Assembly (NCBI GenBank): GCA_002292805.1 | Contig: DBCA01000009.1 | Location: 1-6,081, forward strand | DNA: 6,081 nucleotides | DNA from: Caryophanales bacterium UBA970 | GTDB taxonomy: Bacteria; Bacillota_I; Bacilli_A; RFN20; CAG-826 | Direction: 5' to 3' | Shown: positions 1-6,081 of the stretch, piece by piece | Position numbering within the stretch: position 1 is the first letter of the stretch | Layout: each line of letters starts with the position of its first letter | Notes under the pieces: generated by a model | Database searches by the model: none | Seen by the model: the letters and a program-made list of their open reading frames with translations, nothing else | What the model was told of the DNA's origin: nothing | Translations under genes and position numbers: made by a program

Positions 1-750
1 AATCAATGGCTCGCTTATATTCTTGGTTTCATCTCCCATTATGTGTTAGATGAAGCGCTTCACCCTTTTGTTTTTTATTGGTCTGGTTTTGATGAACAAG
101 GTGGGATTGAATCCATGCCCTATAAGGCGGATCACATTCGTTTTGAGCATAGCTTAGATTTAGCCTGGACACTTGCGAATGGGCTCGAGGTTCAAGACGA
201 CAACCCGTCGATGGTTTTAAGAAACCAAGACGAAGTCCTCATCAATATCGAACAGTTATACAAGCACGTTTATGGCCATGGGCATGCATTCCATCAAAGT
301 TATCAATCGATGATGCAAGCGTATGATTCGGTGTATTTGATAAAGGATTGGAAACGAGCTGTTCTTGGTTGCCTTTTTTCTAAACGCTCTTACCTTTATG
401 CCTTAACCCATGATCGAAGCATCACCCAAAAAAAATTCACGTTGATTACCAATGGGTTGCAACAACCATGGCGGCACCCATCGTTAGGAACGACGCATCA
501 TGACGATGTCTTTTCTCTTAGCGTTAAAGCTGAACAAAGGATGAAACGATTAACCCCTTTGCTTCATCGCCTGTTTCATGCGTTTTATCCGGAAACCATC
601 ATCAACGCATTACTCAATGAAATCGGCCTACAAAATTTTGATGGTGATAATCCCGATGCCACTAAACGTTATTTTCAATCCATTTATCCTGCGTATCGTC
701 AGCAACCAACCTTGAAACCTTATGGAAATAACCCAGTCCACACTCGCTAA
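1..750 (+). CDS. Zinc-dependent phospholipase C family protein, 3' part (5' end outside window)
   Basis: The frame is open from base 1 to the TAA at 748-750 (249 residues visible), so the gene begins upstream of the window. A GTG at 43 could be read as a start, but it would discard conserved residues and is not the real one. Numbering from the first visible codon, H13 and D17 form an HxxxD motif, H21 stands in an HP pair, and H45 and E49 form an HxxxE motif. This order and spacing match the metal ligands H118, D122, H128, H142 and E146 of Bacillus cereus phospholipase C (known of the family). The rest is a helix-rich, histidine-rich tail without clear motifs. Firmicutes carry many uncharacterised, probably cytoplasmic members of this family; whether this one hydrolyses phospholipids is not shown, and no signal peptide can be judged because the N-terminus is missing. 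Its last 29 bases overlap the next gene, suggesting coupled expression. Family assignment is fairly sure, function is not. Confidence -1.
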   Translation, partial: NQWLAYILGFISHYVLDEALHPFVFYWSGFDEQGGIESMPYKADHIRFEHSLDLAWTLANGLEVQDDNPSMVLRNQDEVLINIEQLYKHVYGHGHAFHQSYQSMMQAYDSVYLIKDWKRAVLGCLFSKRSYLYALTHDRSITQKKFTLITNGLQQPWRHPSLGTTHHDDVFSLSVKAEQRMKRLTPLLHRLFHAFYPETIINALLNEIGLQNFDGDNPDATKRYFQSIYPAYRQQPTLKPYGNNPVHTR

Positions 751-1006
751 AAAAATCAAAAGCATCACCCAAAAACTCCTCTTGAGTAAGCGAGGTTGGC
801 TTTCCATTGTCTTGGCTAACGTTTTTTGGTCGATGTTTTGGTTTCCATTTCTTGTGATTGGATTCATCACCGGGGATGTCAATTATTATGGTATTGCCCT
901 TGGTATTTTCTTGTTCTTTGCCCAACCGCTTATCCCCATGTGGATCATCATTCCCCTCACCGCATGGATGATTTTAAAGTGGTTAGACCATCGCCAAACC
1001 ACATGA
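722..1006 (+). CDS. Small two-segment membrane protein, unrecognised
   Basis: This 94-residue protein starts at the ATG at 722, the first start after an in-frame TGA at 713-715. It lies inside the end of the preceding gene (29-base overlap) in another frame. No Shine-Dalgarno sequence is visible, so translation may depend on coupling to the upstream gene. Residues 1-25 are basic and amphipathic (KK, K, K, KR). Residues about 26-49 form a tryptophan- and phenylalanine-rich hydrophobic segment. Residues about 56-86 form a longer hydrophobic stretch broken by prolines at 69, 72 and 78. The tail ends with a short polar, charged sequence. This pattern predicts an integral membrane protein with two, possibly three, membrane passes. 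I do not recognise the family. The - strand frames across 628-925 are treated as shadows, because this frame has the more protein-like hydrophobic pattern and sits tightly in line with its neighbour. Confidence -1.
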   Translation: MEITQSTLAKKIKSITQKLLLSKRGWLSIVLANVFWSMFWFPFLVIGFITGDVNYYGIALGIFLFFAQPLIPMWIIIPLTAWMILKWLDHRQTT

Positions 1007-1043
1007 TGTCATCCAACTTAATCCTGCAGAATCATTGAAGTTC

Positions 1044-1081
1044 ATGGCATCTTGGTCCATTCTTATGAATGGCCATGCCAT
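1044..1081 (+). repeat. Bulged inverted repeat (hairpin) between the small membrane gene and purA
   Basis: The outer arms ATGGCAT (1044-1050) and ATGCCAT (1075-1081) pair fully. GG (1054-1055) pairs with CC (1073-1074), and CCATTC (1057-1062) pairs with GAATGG (1067-1072) around a TTAT loop. This gives 15 base pairs, with a 3-base bulge (CTT) and a single-T bulge on the left side. The repeat lies 37 bases after the preceding stop and ends 5 bases before a candidate -35 element of purA. There is no T-run after it on the + strand, so it is not a typical intrinsic terminator. It could be an mRNA 3'-end stabiliser, a weak terminator or a protein-binding site (inference). Confidence -1.
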
Positions 1082-1086
1082 CCGTG

Positions 1087-1129
1087 TTAACAAATATTCA
1101 TTCTGCTTTATTTTCAGTTGAATTATAAT
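1087..1129 (+). promoter_or_regulatory. Candidate purA promoter region
   Basis: A perfect TATAAT lies at 1124-1129, 7 bases before the purA ATG. Transcription from it would begin at about 1136-1137, giving an mRNA with almost no leader. Its -35 at the usual distance (TTCTGC, 1101-1106, 17-base spacer) is poor. A second reading pairs TTAACA (1087-1092, five of six matches to TTGACA) with TATTTT (1109-1114, four of six) over a 16-base spacer, which would start at about 1121 and leave a leader of about 16 bases. Either way the leader is too short for a riboswitch. Confidence -1.
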
Positions 1130-1136
1130 AAAGAGT

Positions 1137-2378
1137 ATGAATACATTAGCGATTGTTGGTCTGCAATTTGGTGATGAAGGCAAAGGCAAAATTACCGATA
1201 GTCTTTCCCATCAGTTTGATTATGTGGTCCGTTATCAAGGTGGCCATAATGCCGGGCATACGGTGTATGCCAATGGTAAGAAATATGTTTTGCATGTGTT
1301 ACCTACCGGGATCGTACATCCTCATACGATCAATGTGTTAGGTACCGGCATGGTGATTAGTTTAGATGCCTTGCAAAAAGAATTGATTGGTTTTAGTATT
1401 CAACAAATTCGGATTTCAGATCGCGCGCATTTACTCTTTCCCTTTCACCAAATGCTCGATGCCCAAAGTGAACAAACCTCAACTCAAAAAATTGGCACAA
1501 CCCAAAAAGGCATCGGCCCTGCTTACCAAACTAAAACTTCTCGTACTGGGATTCGCGTTAGTTCCTTACGAGATTTGCCAAGATTAGAAGTTGAAATGAA
1601 TCGACTCGTGTCGAGTTTAGGCATCACCTTTGATGTTGCTGGCTATCTCCACACGATGACGCCGTTTATTCAATCGTTATTACCCCAAATCACTGATACG
1701 TCATATGAAGTGTATCAAGCGTATCATGCGGGGAAACGGATTTTATTTGAAGGGGCCCAAGGGGTGATGCTTGATCTTGATCATGGCACGTATCCTTATG
1801 TCACCAGTAGCCATCCGACCCCAAGTAGCATCCCCGTGGATATTGGCTTACCACCAGCATATATTAAGGACGCATTAGGCATCGTCAAAGCGTATACAAC
1901 CCGAGTCGGTGAAGGACCTTTTCCGACAGAAATCTTTGGTGAACTTGCGGAAACCATTCGCAAAACCGGGAACGAATACGGATCAACCACAGGTCGGCCT
2001 AGACGGATTGGGTATTTAGACATCGTGATGCTCAAACACGCCCTACGGATTACTGGAGTCAATCAATTAGCGATTACTTTACTCGATGTCTTAAGTGTGG
2101 TCGACACGATTCAAATTTGTGTCGCTTATGAACTGAATGGTCAAAGAACTATCTTAGTTCCTGCCCACGCGCAAGATTTAGCGAAGGTGAAGCCTATTTA
2201 TGAAACCGTCCCAGGATGGAAAGTTCCGATTCAAGATTGCCAATCCTTTTCAGCATTACCCAAACAAGCCCAAGCGTATCTTCATAAAATCCAAGAATAT
2301 TTAGGGGTACCCATTCGCTTTATTTCCAATGGCCCAAAGCGGGAACAGCTGATTGAAAGGACAAACCATCATGATTGA
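1137..2378 (+). CDS. purA: Adenylosuccinate synthetase
   Basis: The 413-residue enzyme converts IMP, aspartate and GTP to adenylosuccinate, GDP and phosphate, the first committed step from IMP to AMP in the cytoplasm. The GTP-binding loop GDEGKGK is at residues 12-18, with D13 in the place of the catalytic aspartate. GGHNAGHT (35-42) supplies H41, the second catalytic residue. An EGAQG motif begins at 205, and STTGRPRR (283-290) forms the IMP/GTP-binding loop. The C-terminus ends with the usual NGPxREQ pattern. It is somewhat shorter than the usual roughly 427-430 residues; part of the missing length seems to lie in the segment between the GPAY motif and EGAQG. The ATG at 1137 must be the start: the glycine loop begins at residue 8 and an in-frame TGA lies at 1119-1121. 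No well-spaced Shine-Dalgarno site precedes it; the nearest purine run, AAAGAG (1130-1135), is 1 base from the ATG. It overlaps purB by 8 bases. Confidence -1.
   Translation: MNTLAIVGLQFGDEGKGKITDSLSHQFDYVVRYQGGHNAGHTVYANGKKYVLHVLPTGIVHPHTINVLGTGMVISLDALQKELIGFSIQQIRISDRAHLLFPFHQMLDAQSEQTSTQKIGTTQKGIGPAYQTKTSRTGIRVSSLRDLPRLEVEMNRLVSSLGITFDVAGYLHTMTPFIQSLLPQITDTSYEVYQAYHAGKRILFEGAQGVMLDLDHGTYPYVTSSHPTPSSIPVDIGLPPAYIKDALGIVKAYTTRVGEGPFPTEIFGELAETIRKTGNEYGSTTGRPRRIGYLDIVMLKHALRITGVNQLAITLLDVLSVVDTIQICVAYELNGQRTILVPAHAQDLAKVKPIYETVPGWKVPIQDCQSFSALPKQAQAYLHKIQEYLGVPIRFISNGPKREQLIERTNHHD
2355..2361 (+). promoter_or_regulatory. Shine-Dalgarno site of purB, inside the end of purA
   Basis: GAAAGGA lies 9 bases before the ATG at 2371. 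It settles the purB start there and rules out the in-frame TTG at 2353, which would overlap this site and add six residues not typical of the family. Confidence -1.
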
Positions 2379-3639
2379 TCGTTACACCTCGAAAGACATG
2401 AAACGATGGTGGTCAGATTCATTTAAATTTGAACAATACTTAAAAGTGGAACTTGCCTCACTGACCGCATTGAAAGACCGCAAGGTGATTGATGCCAAGA
2501 CGTTAAATCAACTTATGAAAGCAACCTTCACATTAGAAGGCATTGAACAACATGAAGCGATTTTGCAACACGATGTCCTCGCATTTGTCGAATCTTGCCG
2601 CGATTCCTTGGGAGAAGAAAAGAGATGGTTTCATTTTGGCTTAACGTCTTCCGATGTGATTGACTCAGCGCATGGATTAATCTTTCAAACCATCAATGCT
2701 CATTTATTCACTAAGATTGACGCCCTTGCTGCGGTCTTAAAAGCAAAAGCATATCAATACCAGCAAACACCCATCATGGCAAGAACCCATGGGATGTACG
2801 CCGAACCCACCGTGTATGGTTTACGTTATGCTTTATGGTTTGATGATTTACAACGATTAAAAAAACAGTTTCTACTGGCAAGGGAAGGTGTGGAAGTCCT
2901 TAAACTTTCTGGTTCCATTGGCACGTATCCGATCTTGCCTCCGGACCATGAACAAAAAGTAGCTAAGCTTTTAGGATTAAAGACGAGTGGCCTTCATACG
3001 CAAATCCTTCAACGCGATCGTCATGCGAGTTATGTGTTTAGTTTGGTCAATCTTGCTGGATTCATTGAAAAGATGGCCTTGGATGTTCGCTTGTTATCAC
3101 GTTCAGAAGTGATGGAAGTGTCGGAAGCCTTTGGGTCGAAACAAAAAGGTAGTTCGGCGATGCCGCATAAACGTAATCCAATTCAGAGTGAAAACCTCAT
3201 GGGTCTAGCTAGACTCATGCGTGGGTATTTGTCCGCGGTGAATGAAAACGTTGCCTTATGGCATGAACGCGATATTTCTCATTCGAGTGTGGAACGGATT
3301 GTCTTCATGGATGCAACCACGTTAATGGATACGATGCTTACCAAAGTCACCAAACTGATGGACCAACTTGAAGTTCGACCAGACAAGATGAAGCAACATA
3401 TCGATGAAAGTTATGACACACATTGGACACAAGTGATTCTTCATCAAGCAATTTTACAAGGTCTTGACCGTGATGACGCGTATCGGGTGTTACAGACAAC
3501 CGCCTTTGAAGCAATCCAAAAGAAAATCAGCATGTTGGTGTTATTAAAATCCCAACCGATGTTTGCCCGCGTTGCTTTCACGACGTGGCTTCAATCACCC
3601 ACGTCGATTGAAGACCTATACCAACGCGTCTTTCAATAA
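2371..3639 (+). CDS. purB: Adenylosuccinate lyase
   Basis: The 422-residue lyase splits adenylosuccinate into AMP and fumarate; members of this family also split SAICAR to AICAR in de novo purine synthesis. It belongs to the fumarase/aspartase superfamily and works as a homotetramer whose active sites are shared between subunits (known of the family). Visible marks are QHDVLAF with H67 (counterpart of H68 in Bacillus subtilis PurB), TSSD (92-95), RTHG with H140 (counterpart of the catalytic H141), LQRDRHA (213-219) and the flexible signature loop GSSAMPHKRNP (260-270) with the catalytic serine. HERDISHSSVER follows further on. The length is close to the roughly 430 residues of the Bacillus type. 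The ATG at 2371 overlaps the end of purA as ATGATTGA, so the two are probably co-transcribed and coupled. The TAA is 5 bases from the stop of the facing guaC, with no clear terminator between them. All key residues look intact. Confidence -1.
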   Translation: MIDRYTSKDMKRWWSDSFKFEQYLKVELASLTALKDRKVIDAKTLNQLMKATFTLEGIEQHEAILQHDVLAFVESCRDSLGEEKRWFHFGLTSSDVIDSAHGLIFQTINAHLFTKIDALAAVLKAKAYQYQQTPIMARTHGMYAEPTVYGLRYALWFDDLQRLKKQFLLAREGVEVLKLSGSIGTYPILPPDHEQKVAKLLGLKTSGLHTQILQRDRHASYVFSLVNLAGFIEKMALDVRLLSRSEVMEVSEAFGSKQKGSSAMPHKRNPIQSENLMGLARLMRGYLSAVNENVALWHERDISHSSVERIVFMDATTLMDTMLTKVTKLMDQLEVRPDKMKQHIDESYDTHWTQVILHQAILQGLDRDDAYRVLQTTAFEAIQKKISMLVLLKSQPMFARVAFTTWLQSPTSIEDLYQRVFQ

Positions 3640-3644
3640 CTTAT

Positions 3645-4730
3645 TTATTTCTTAGCAAAGACGTCATTGAATTGTTTTTGTACGCGAATAAACGTCGTCC
3701 CTCTGGATAATTCTTTTAAGGTTTTTGCCCCAACATAGGTGCACGTGGAACGTAATCCACCTAAGATATTTTGAATGGTGAGACTGACTTGACCCCGATA
3801 AGGGACTTCGACCGTTCGCCCTTCAGAACTACGGTAATTAAGCATTTCTTGATGGTTCTTAGTCATCGCTGTGTCTGAACTCATCCCATAGAACTGAATG
3901 TATGAGATTGGTTTGGTGTTTGGTAATTTAGTTTTAGGATCATACGTTCCGGTTGCTTCTTCTACGGTGTGAATGGTGCCACCACCTTCATCATGACCGG
4001 CAAGTAAGCCACCAAGCATGACAAAGTCTGCGCCTGCGCCAAAGGCTTTGGCGACATCGCCAGGACACGTGCAACCGCCATCACCGATGATGAGGGCGCC
4101 CATCCCGTGTGCTGCTTCTGCACATTCAATGATCGCCGATAGTTGTGGATACCCAATCCCGGTTTGAATTCGGGTGGTGCAAACACTTCCCGGGCCAATG
4201 CCAACTTTAACGATATCGGCCCCGCGTAAAATAAGTTCCTGGGTCATGTCCCCAGTGACCACGTTGCCAGCGATGATCACACAGTCTGGATGACGTTGTC
4301 TAACTTTAGAAACAAACTCGGCAAAGAATTCACTATACCCATTGGCGACATCAATACAAATCATATAAAACTTAGGGAAGGTGTTGAGAATGGTTTCTAA
4401 TCTAGTTAAATCTGATTCACTGACACCGGTAGAAAAAACGGTTAAATCAGGATGAAGTTGATCAACGATGGGACGAATATCCTCAACGTGGTAACTTTTC
4501 ACCAAGACGGTTAATAACTTTTCTTGTTGCATCGCAAGCGCCATCTTTAACGTCCCAACCCCGTCCATGTTGGAAGCCATGATGGGAATGCCTTGCCATT
4601 CTCTTTTTTTGGCGTGTAAGAATTTATAGGTCCGAAGCAGATCCACATCCTTGCGCGTTTTTAGCGTCGATCGCTTCGGGCGAATCAAGACATCAGAGAA
4701 ATCTAATTTAAGTTCATTTTCGATGCGCAT
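3645..4730 (-). CDS. guaC: GMP reductase, E. coli/animal type
   Basis: The 361-residue enzyme uses NADPH to reduce GMP to IMP and ammonia, returning guanine nucleotides to the pool that PurA and PurB turn into AMP. It is an IMPDH/GMPR-family TIM barrel. The N-terminus ([18 protein letters not shown]) matches E. coli GuaC closely. Further marks are NMDGVGT (54-60), [10 protein letters not shown] (125-134), AGNVVTG (154-160), [11 protein letters not shown] (177-187) with the catalytic C184 (C186 in E. coli), DGGCTCPGD (217-225), GGLLAGH (240-246), FYGMSS (280-285) and the YRSSEGR loop (299-305), whose glutamate corresponds to the E. coli catalytic E289. No CBS domains are present, which separates it from IMP dehydrogenase. 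Between GGLLAGH and FYGMSS it is about a dozen residues longer than E. coli GuaC. The start has an AAAGGA site (4741-4746) 10 bases upstream. It converges on purB. The shorter GuaC usual in Firmicutes has a different N-terminus, so horizontal acquisition is possible (inference). Confidence -1.
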   Translation of the reverse strand: MRIENELKLDFSDVLIRPKRSTLKTRKDVDLLRTYKFLHAKKREWQGIPIMASNMDGVGTLKMALAMQQEKLLTVLVKSYHVEDIRPIVDQLHPDLTVFSTGVSESDLTRLETILNTFPKFYMICIDVANGYSEFFAEFVSKVRQRHPDCVIIAGNVVTGDMTQELILRGADIVKVGIGPGSVCTTRIQTGIGYPQLSAIIECAEAAHGMGALIIGDGGCTCPGDVAKAFGAGADFVMLGGLLAGHDEGGGTIHTVEEATGTYDPKTKLPNTKPISYIQFYGMSSDTAMTKNHQEMLNYRSSEGRTVEVPYRGQVSLTIQNILGGLRSTCTYVGAKTLKELSRGTTFIRVQKQFNDVFAKK

Positions 4731-4802
4731 AGGTGTGATTTCCTTTACTTGTGATTGTAAATCTATTTTATCTTAATTCTCACCAAGCAAGATATCGAAA
4801 TA

Positions 4803-5074
4803 TTGTTAATTATGATGATTTTAATTATTTTATCGTTGCTATTCTACCTTGCCATCACCCAAGCCATAAAAGATGATTGTCAAAAAATAACCATGCGTGA
4901 TGAGAGTAATGGTGAAGGATGCCCTATGATGAAGTTGAGGACGGGAACCTTTATTCACAAGTTGACGTATGTCGAAGTTCCCCCTTGACTGCAAAGCGTT
5001 TGACCGAAGGTAATCATGTCCTAGCTGTGGCGAAAGTTACGCGAAAAGACGTGGGTTCCCGTTCTCCCAATTGA
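4803..5074 (+). pseudogene. Probable frameshifted small membrane-anchored protein gene
   Basis: This covers most of the 394 bases between guaC and the regulator gene. One frame runs from a TTG at 4803 (or ATGs at 4812 and 4815) to a TGA at 4986-4988. It gives a strongly hydrophobic segment of about 18 residues, then a charged, glycine-containing stretch (RDESNGEG). A second frame, one base behind, is open from 4916 to the TGA at 5072-5074. It reads as a plausible 51-residue protein end, including DEVEDGNLYSQ and LTEGNHVLAVAKVTRKDV. A single indel between 4916 and 4984 would join them into one protein of about 89 residues: one membrane anchor plus a small, possibly beta-rich domain. The end loosely recalls the OB-fold tail of NfeD-like proteins, but this is only an impression. 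A strong terminator 4 bases after the second stop supports transcription in this direction. No ribosome-binding site is visible. It may instead be a sequencing error, or not coding at all. Confidence -1.
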
Positions 5075-5078
5075 TGTT

Positions 5079-5112
5079 AAAACGTTCACGAGATTCGTGA
5101 ACGTTTTGTTTT
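5079..5112 (+). terminator. Perfect hairpin terminator, usable on both strands
   Basis: A 13-bp perfect inverted repeat, AAAACGTTCACGA (5079-5091) and TCGTGAACGTTTT (5095-5107), closes a 3-base GAT loop. On the + strand it continues into GTTTT, giving a T-rich tail typical of Rho-independent termination after the broken gene at 4803-5074. On the - strand the arm ends in TTTT before AACATC, and it lies 17 bases after the regulator stop, so it probably also ends that transcript and shields guaC from it. Confidence -1.
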
Positions 5113-5124
5113 GGTGTAGCATAT

Positions 5125-6081
5125 TTACATTAAACTTTTTGCTAAATAGACGGCAAAGATAAGATCATAGTGTGTTGTTTCTAATTTACTTTTTCCGTAT
5201 CCTAAGGAATCTAACACCTGTAAGCGATGTCTTAATGTGTTGTAATGGATGAATAGTGCCTCGGCAGTTTTCTTTAAATTGAATTGTTTACTGATTAACA
5301 TATAAAGAGTTTCTAAAAGATTACCCCCATGTTTTTCTTCGTATTGAAGCAAAGGATTTAGAACCAATTGGACGTATTCCTTAATTTCTGCCTCAGGAAT
5401 TTTTCCTAAAATTGAAAACATTTTTACAGATTGTTGATTGAAAACGCGTTCACGGATATGACGCTGGGTGATAAAATTCAAACCTCTTGATAACGTTGCA
5501 TAATCCGCGGCAATGGCGTTAACAGTTTGTATTTGAGTCGTGTAAGTAGCCTTAATTTCAACATATTTAAAGCGTTTTTCCCAGTCATGAATTTGCGTTC
5601 TTAATTTGGATTCTAAGTTACTGACTTCTTTCCCATTCAAAAGAAATAAAAGTCTTTGATTAAGATTTAAAAAACGAATTTCTTCTTTTTTTAATTGAAA
5701 GAGTGTCATCAAATCATCTTTTAAATCATTGAATTGAAAGGGGCTGATTTGGATGGATTGTTGGATTTGAAACAAAATCATATCAAGAGGGAATTTAACG
5801 TTCCAACCGAATATTTCACTTTTTTCTTGAAATACTTCGTTGTTGGCATAAGGAGTATTACTGGTGGTTACTAATTCAATGAGAAACTGATTTTGTTGTA
5901 AAGAAATCTCTTGTCTTTTTTGATAGATAAACACCAACATCAATTTAATGATTTCCGCGTAATAATAAATCTTACTGCGATTATCTTCTTTCGAAAAGAA
6001 CACCACTTGATATAACAATTGGTTGGATAATTTCACCTCATCAGAATAGACAAATTGATCATTGATTTTTTGAAAGGTTGG
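5125..6081 (-). CDS. PucR/CdaR-family transcription regulator, 5' end outside window
   Basis: The frame is open from the window edge to the TAA at 5125-5127 (318 residues visible). A GTG at 6036 is in frame, but 15 sense codons precede it (ending YSDE), so the true start is probably beyond the window. The last 60 or so residues match the C-terminal helix-turn-helix domain of the PucR/CdaR group (HTH_30 type): an ISKQFNLKKTAEALFIHYNT stretch followed by LRHRLQVLDSLG. The middle, about 120-250, fits the degenerate GGDEF-like region these proteins often carry. The part nearest the edge (VVFFSKEDN, then a long helix) resembles the end of a CdaR-type sensory domain. Such proteins activate genes for purine, sugar-diacid or amino-acid use, sensing a small molecule (known of the family); the ligand here cannot be told. 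It does not face a target gene in view, and its proximity to purine genes is not evidence that it controls them. A 60-base spot count at 5701-5760 gives 35% GC, against 48% at 3121-3180 in purB. Confidence -1.
   Translation of the reverse strand, partial: PTFQKINDQFVYSDEVKLSNQLLYQVVFFSKEDNRSKIYYYAEIIKLMLVFIYQKRQEISLQQNQFLIELVTTSNTPYANNEVFQEKSEIFGWNVKFPLDMILFQIQQSIQISPFQFNDLKDDLMTLFQLKKEEIRFLNLNQRLLFLLNGKEVSNLESKLRTQIHDWEKRFKYVEIKATYTTQIQTVNAIAADYATLSRGLNFITQRHIRERVFNQQSVKMFSILGKIPEAEIKEYVQLVLNPLLQYEEKHGGNLLETLYMLISKQFNLKKTAEALFIHYNTLRHRLQVLDSLGYGKSKLETTHYDLIFAVYLAKSLM

Noticed and set aside
628..925. Two overlapping open frames on the - strand (628-882 and 662-925)
   Set aside because: They lie opposite the small membrane protein and the end of the preceding gene, have no ribosome-binding site or family marks, and read as mirror images of the + strand coding.
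1007..1136. Possible purine or other riboswitch before purA
   Set aside because: The spacer is short, the candidate promoters leave at most about 16 bases of leader, and no conserved purine-riboswitch core was recognised.
1796..2062. Open frame on the - strand inside purA
   Set aside because: purA is complete and conserved across this stretch; the antisense frame has no recognisable features.
3626..3664. Shared terminator between purB and guaC
   Set aside because: The repeat is only 7 bp with a 23-base loop. On the + strand a T-run comes only about 10 bases later, and on the - strand there is none.
3962..4204. Second open frame on the - strand inside guaC
   Set aside because: It overlaps the conserved barrel of guaC in another frame and is explained by codon bias.
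4731..4802. Promoter of guaC on the - strand
   Set aside because: A TAAAAT-like -10 (4765-4770 read on the - strand) exists in AT-rich sequence, but no -35 at a normal distance was found, so it was not listed as a feature.
1..6081. CRISPR array, insertion sequence, tRNA or rRNA gene
   Set aside because: No regularly spaced direct repeats, transposase motifs, terminal repeats, or tRNA/rRNA-like sequences were seen in the window.

Overview
The window looks like part of a chromosome from a low-GC, Firmicutes-related bacterium (Bacillota or the walled-to-wall-less transition groups such as Erysipelotrichia, Izemoplasmatales or Acholeplasmatales). The basis is moderate AT richness, AAAGGA-type Shine-Dalgarno sites, a short-form PurB close to the Bacillus type, a Firmicutes-style zinc-dependent phospholipase C family protein and a PucR/CdaR-type regulator. 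TGA is used as a real stop (purA ends in TGA) and is not seen inside the good reading frames, so the genetic code is the standard one and not the Mycoplasma/Spiroplasma code. The exact lineage cannot be fixed from this sequence alone.

Left part (1-1006, + strand): the 3' portion of a zinc-dependent phospholipase C family gene, cut by the window edge. It overlaps by 29 bases a small, unrecognised two-segment membrane protein gene. A 130-base spacer follows, holding a bulged 15-bp hairpin and the purA promoter.

Centre (1137-4730): purA and purB form a translationally overlapping + strand pair (8-base overlap). guaC faces them on the - strand, with only 5 bases between the purB and guaC stop codons. 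Together the three enzymes carry GMP to AMP: GuaC reduces GMP to IMP, PurA adds aspartate using GTP, and PurB releases fumarate to give AMP. PurB could also serve the SAICAR step of de novo synthesis, but no other de novo gene is in view, so the cluster reads as a nucleotide interconversion or salvage module. The GuaC is of the E. coli/animal type and not the shorter type usual in Firmicutes.

Right part (4731-6081): the 394 bases between guaC and the next gene hold a probable frameshifted remnant of a small membrane-anchored protein (+ strand), followed by a perfect 13-bp hairpin terminator that can serve both strands. The window ends in a - strand PucR/CdaR-family transcription regulator with a C-terminal helix-turn-helix, cut at its 5' end by the window edge. 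It is visibly more AT-rich than the purine genes.

Most of the window is ordinary housekeeping. The points most worth a second look are the apparently leaderless, Shine-Dalgarno-free start of purA, the hairpin upstream of it, the type and insertion of GuaC, and the broken small gene before the terminator.
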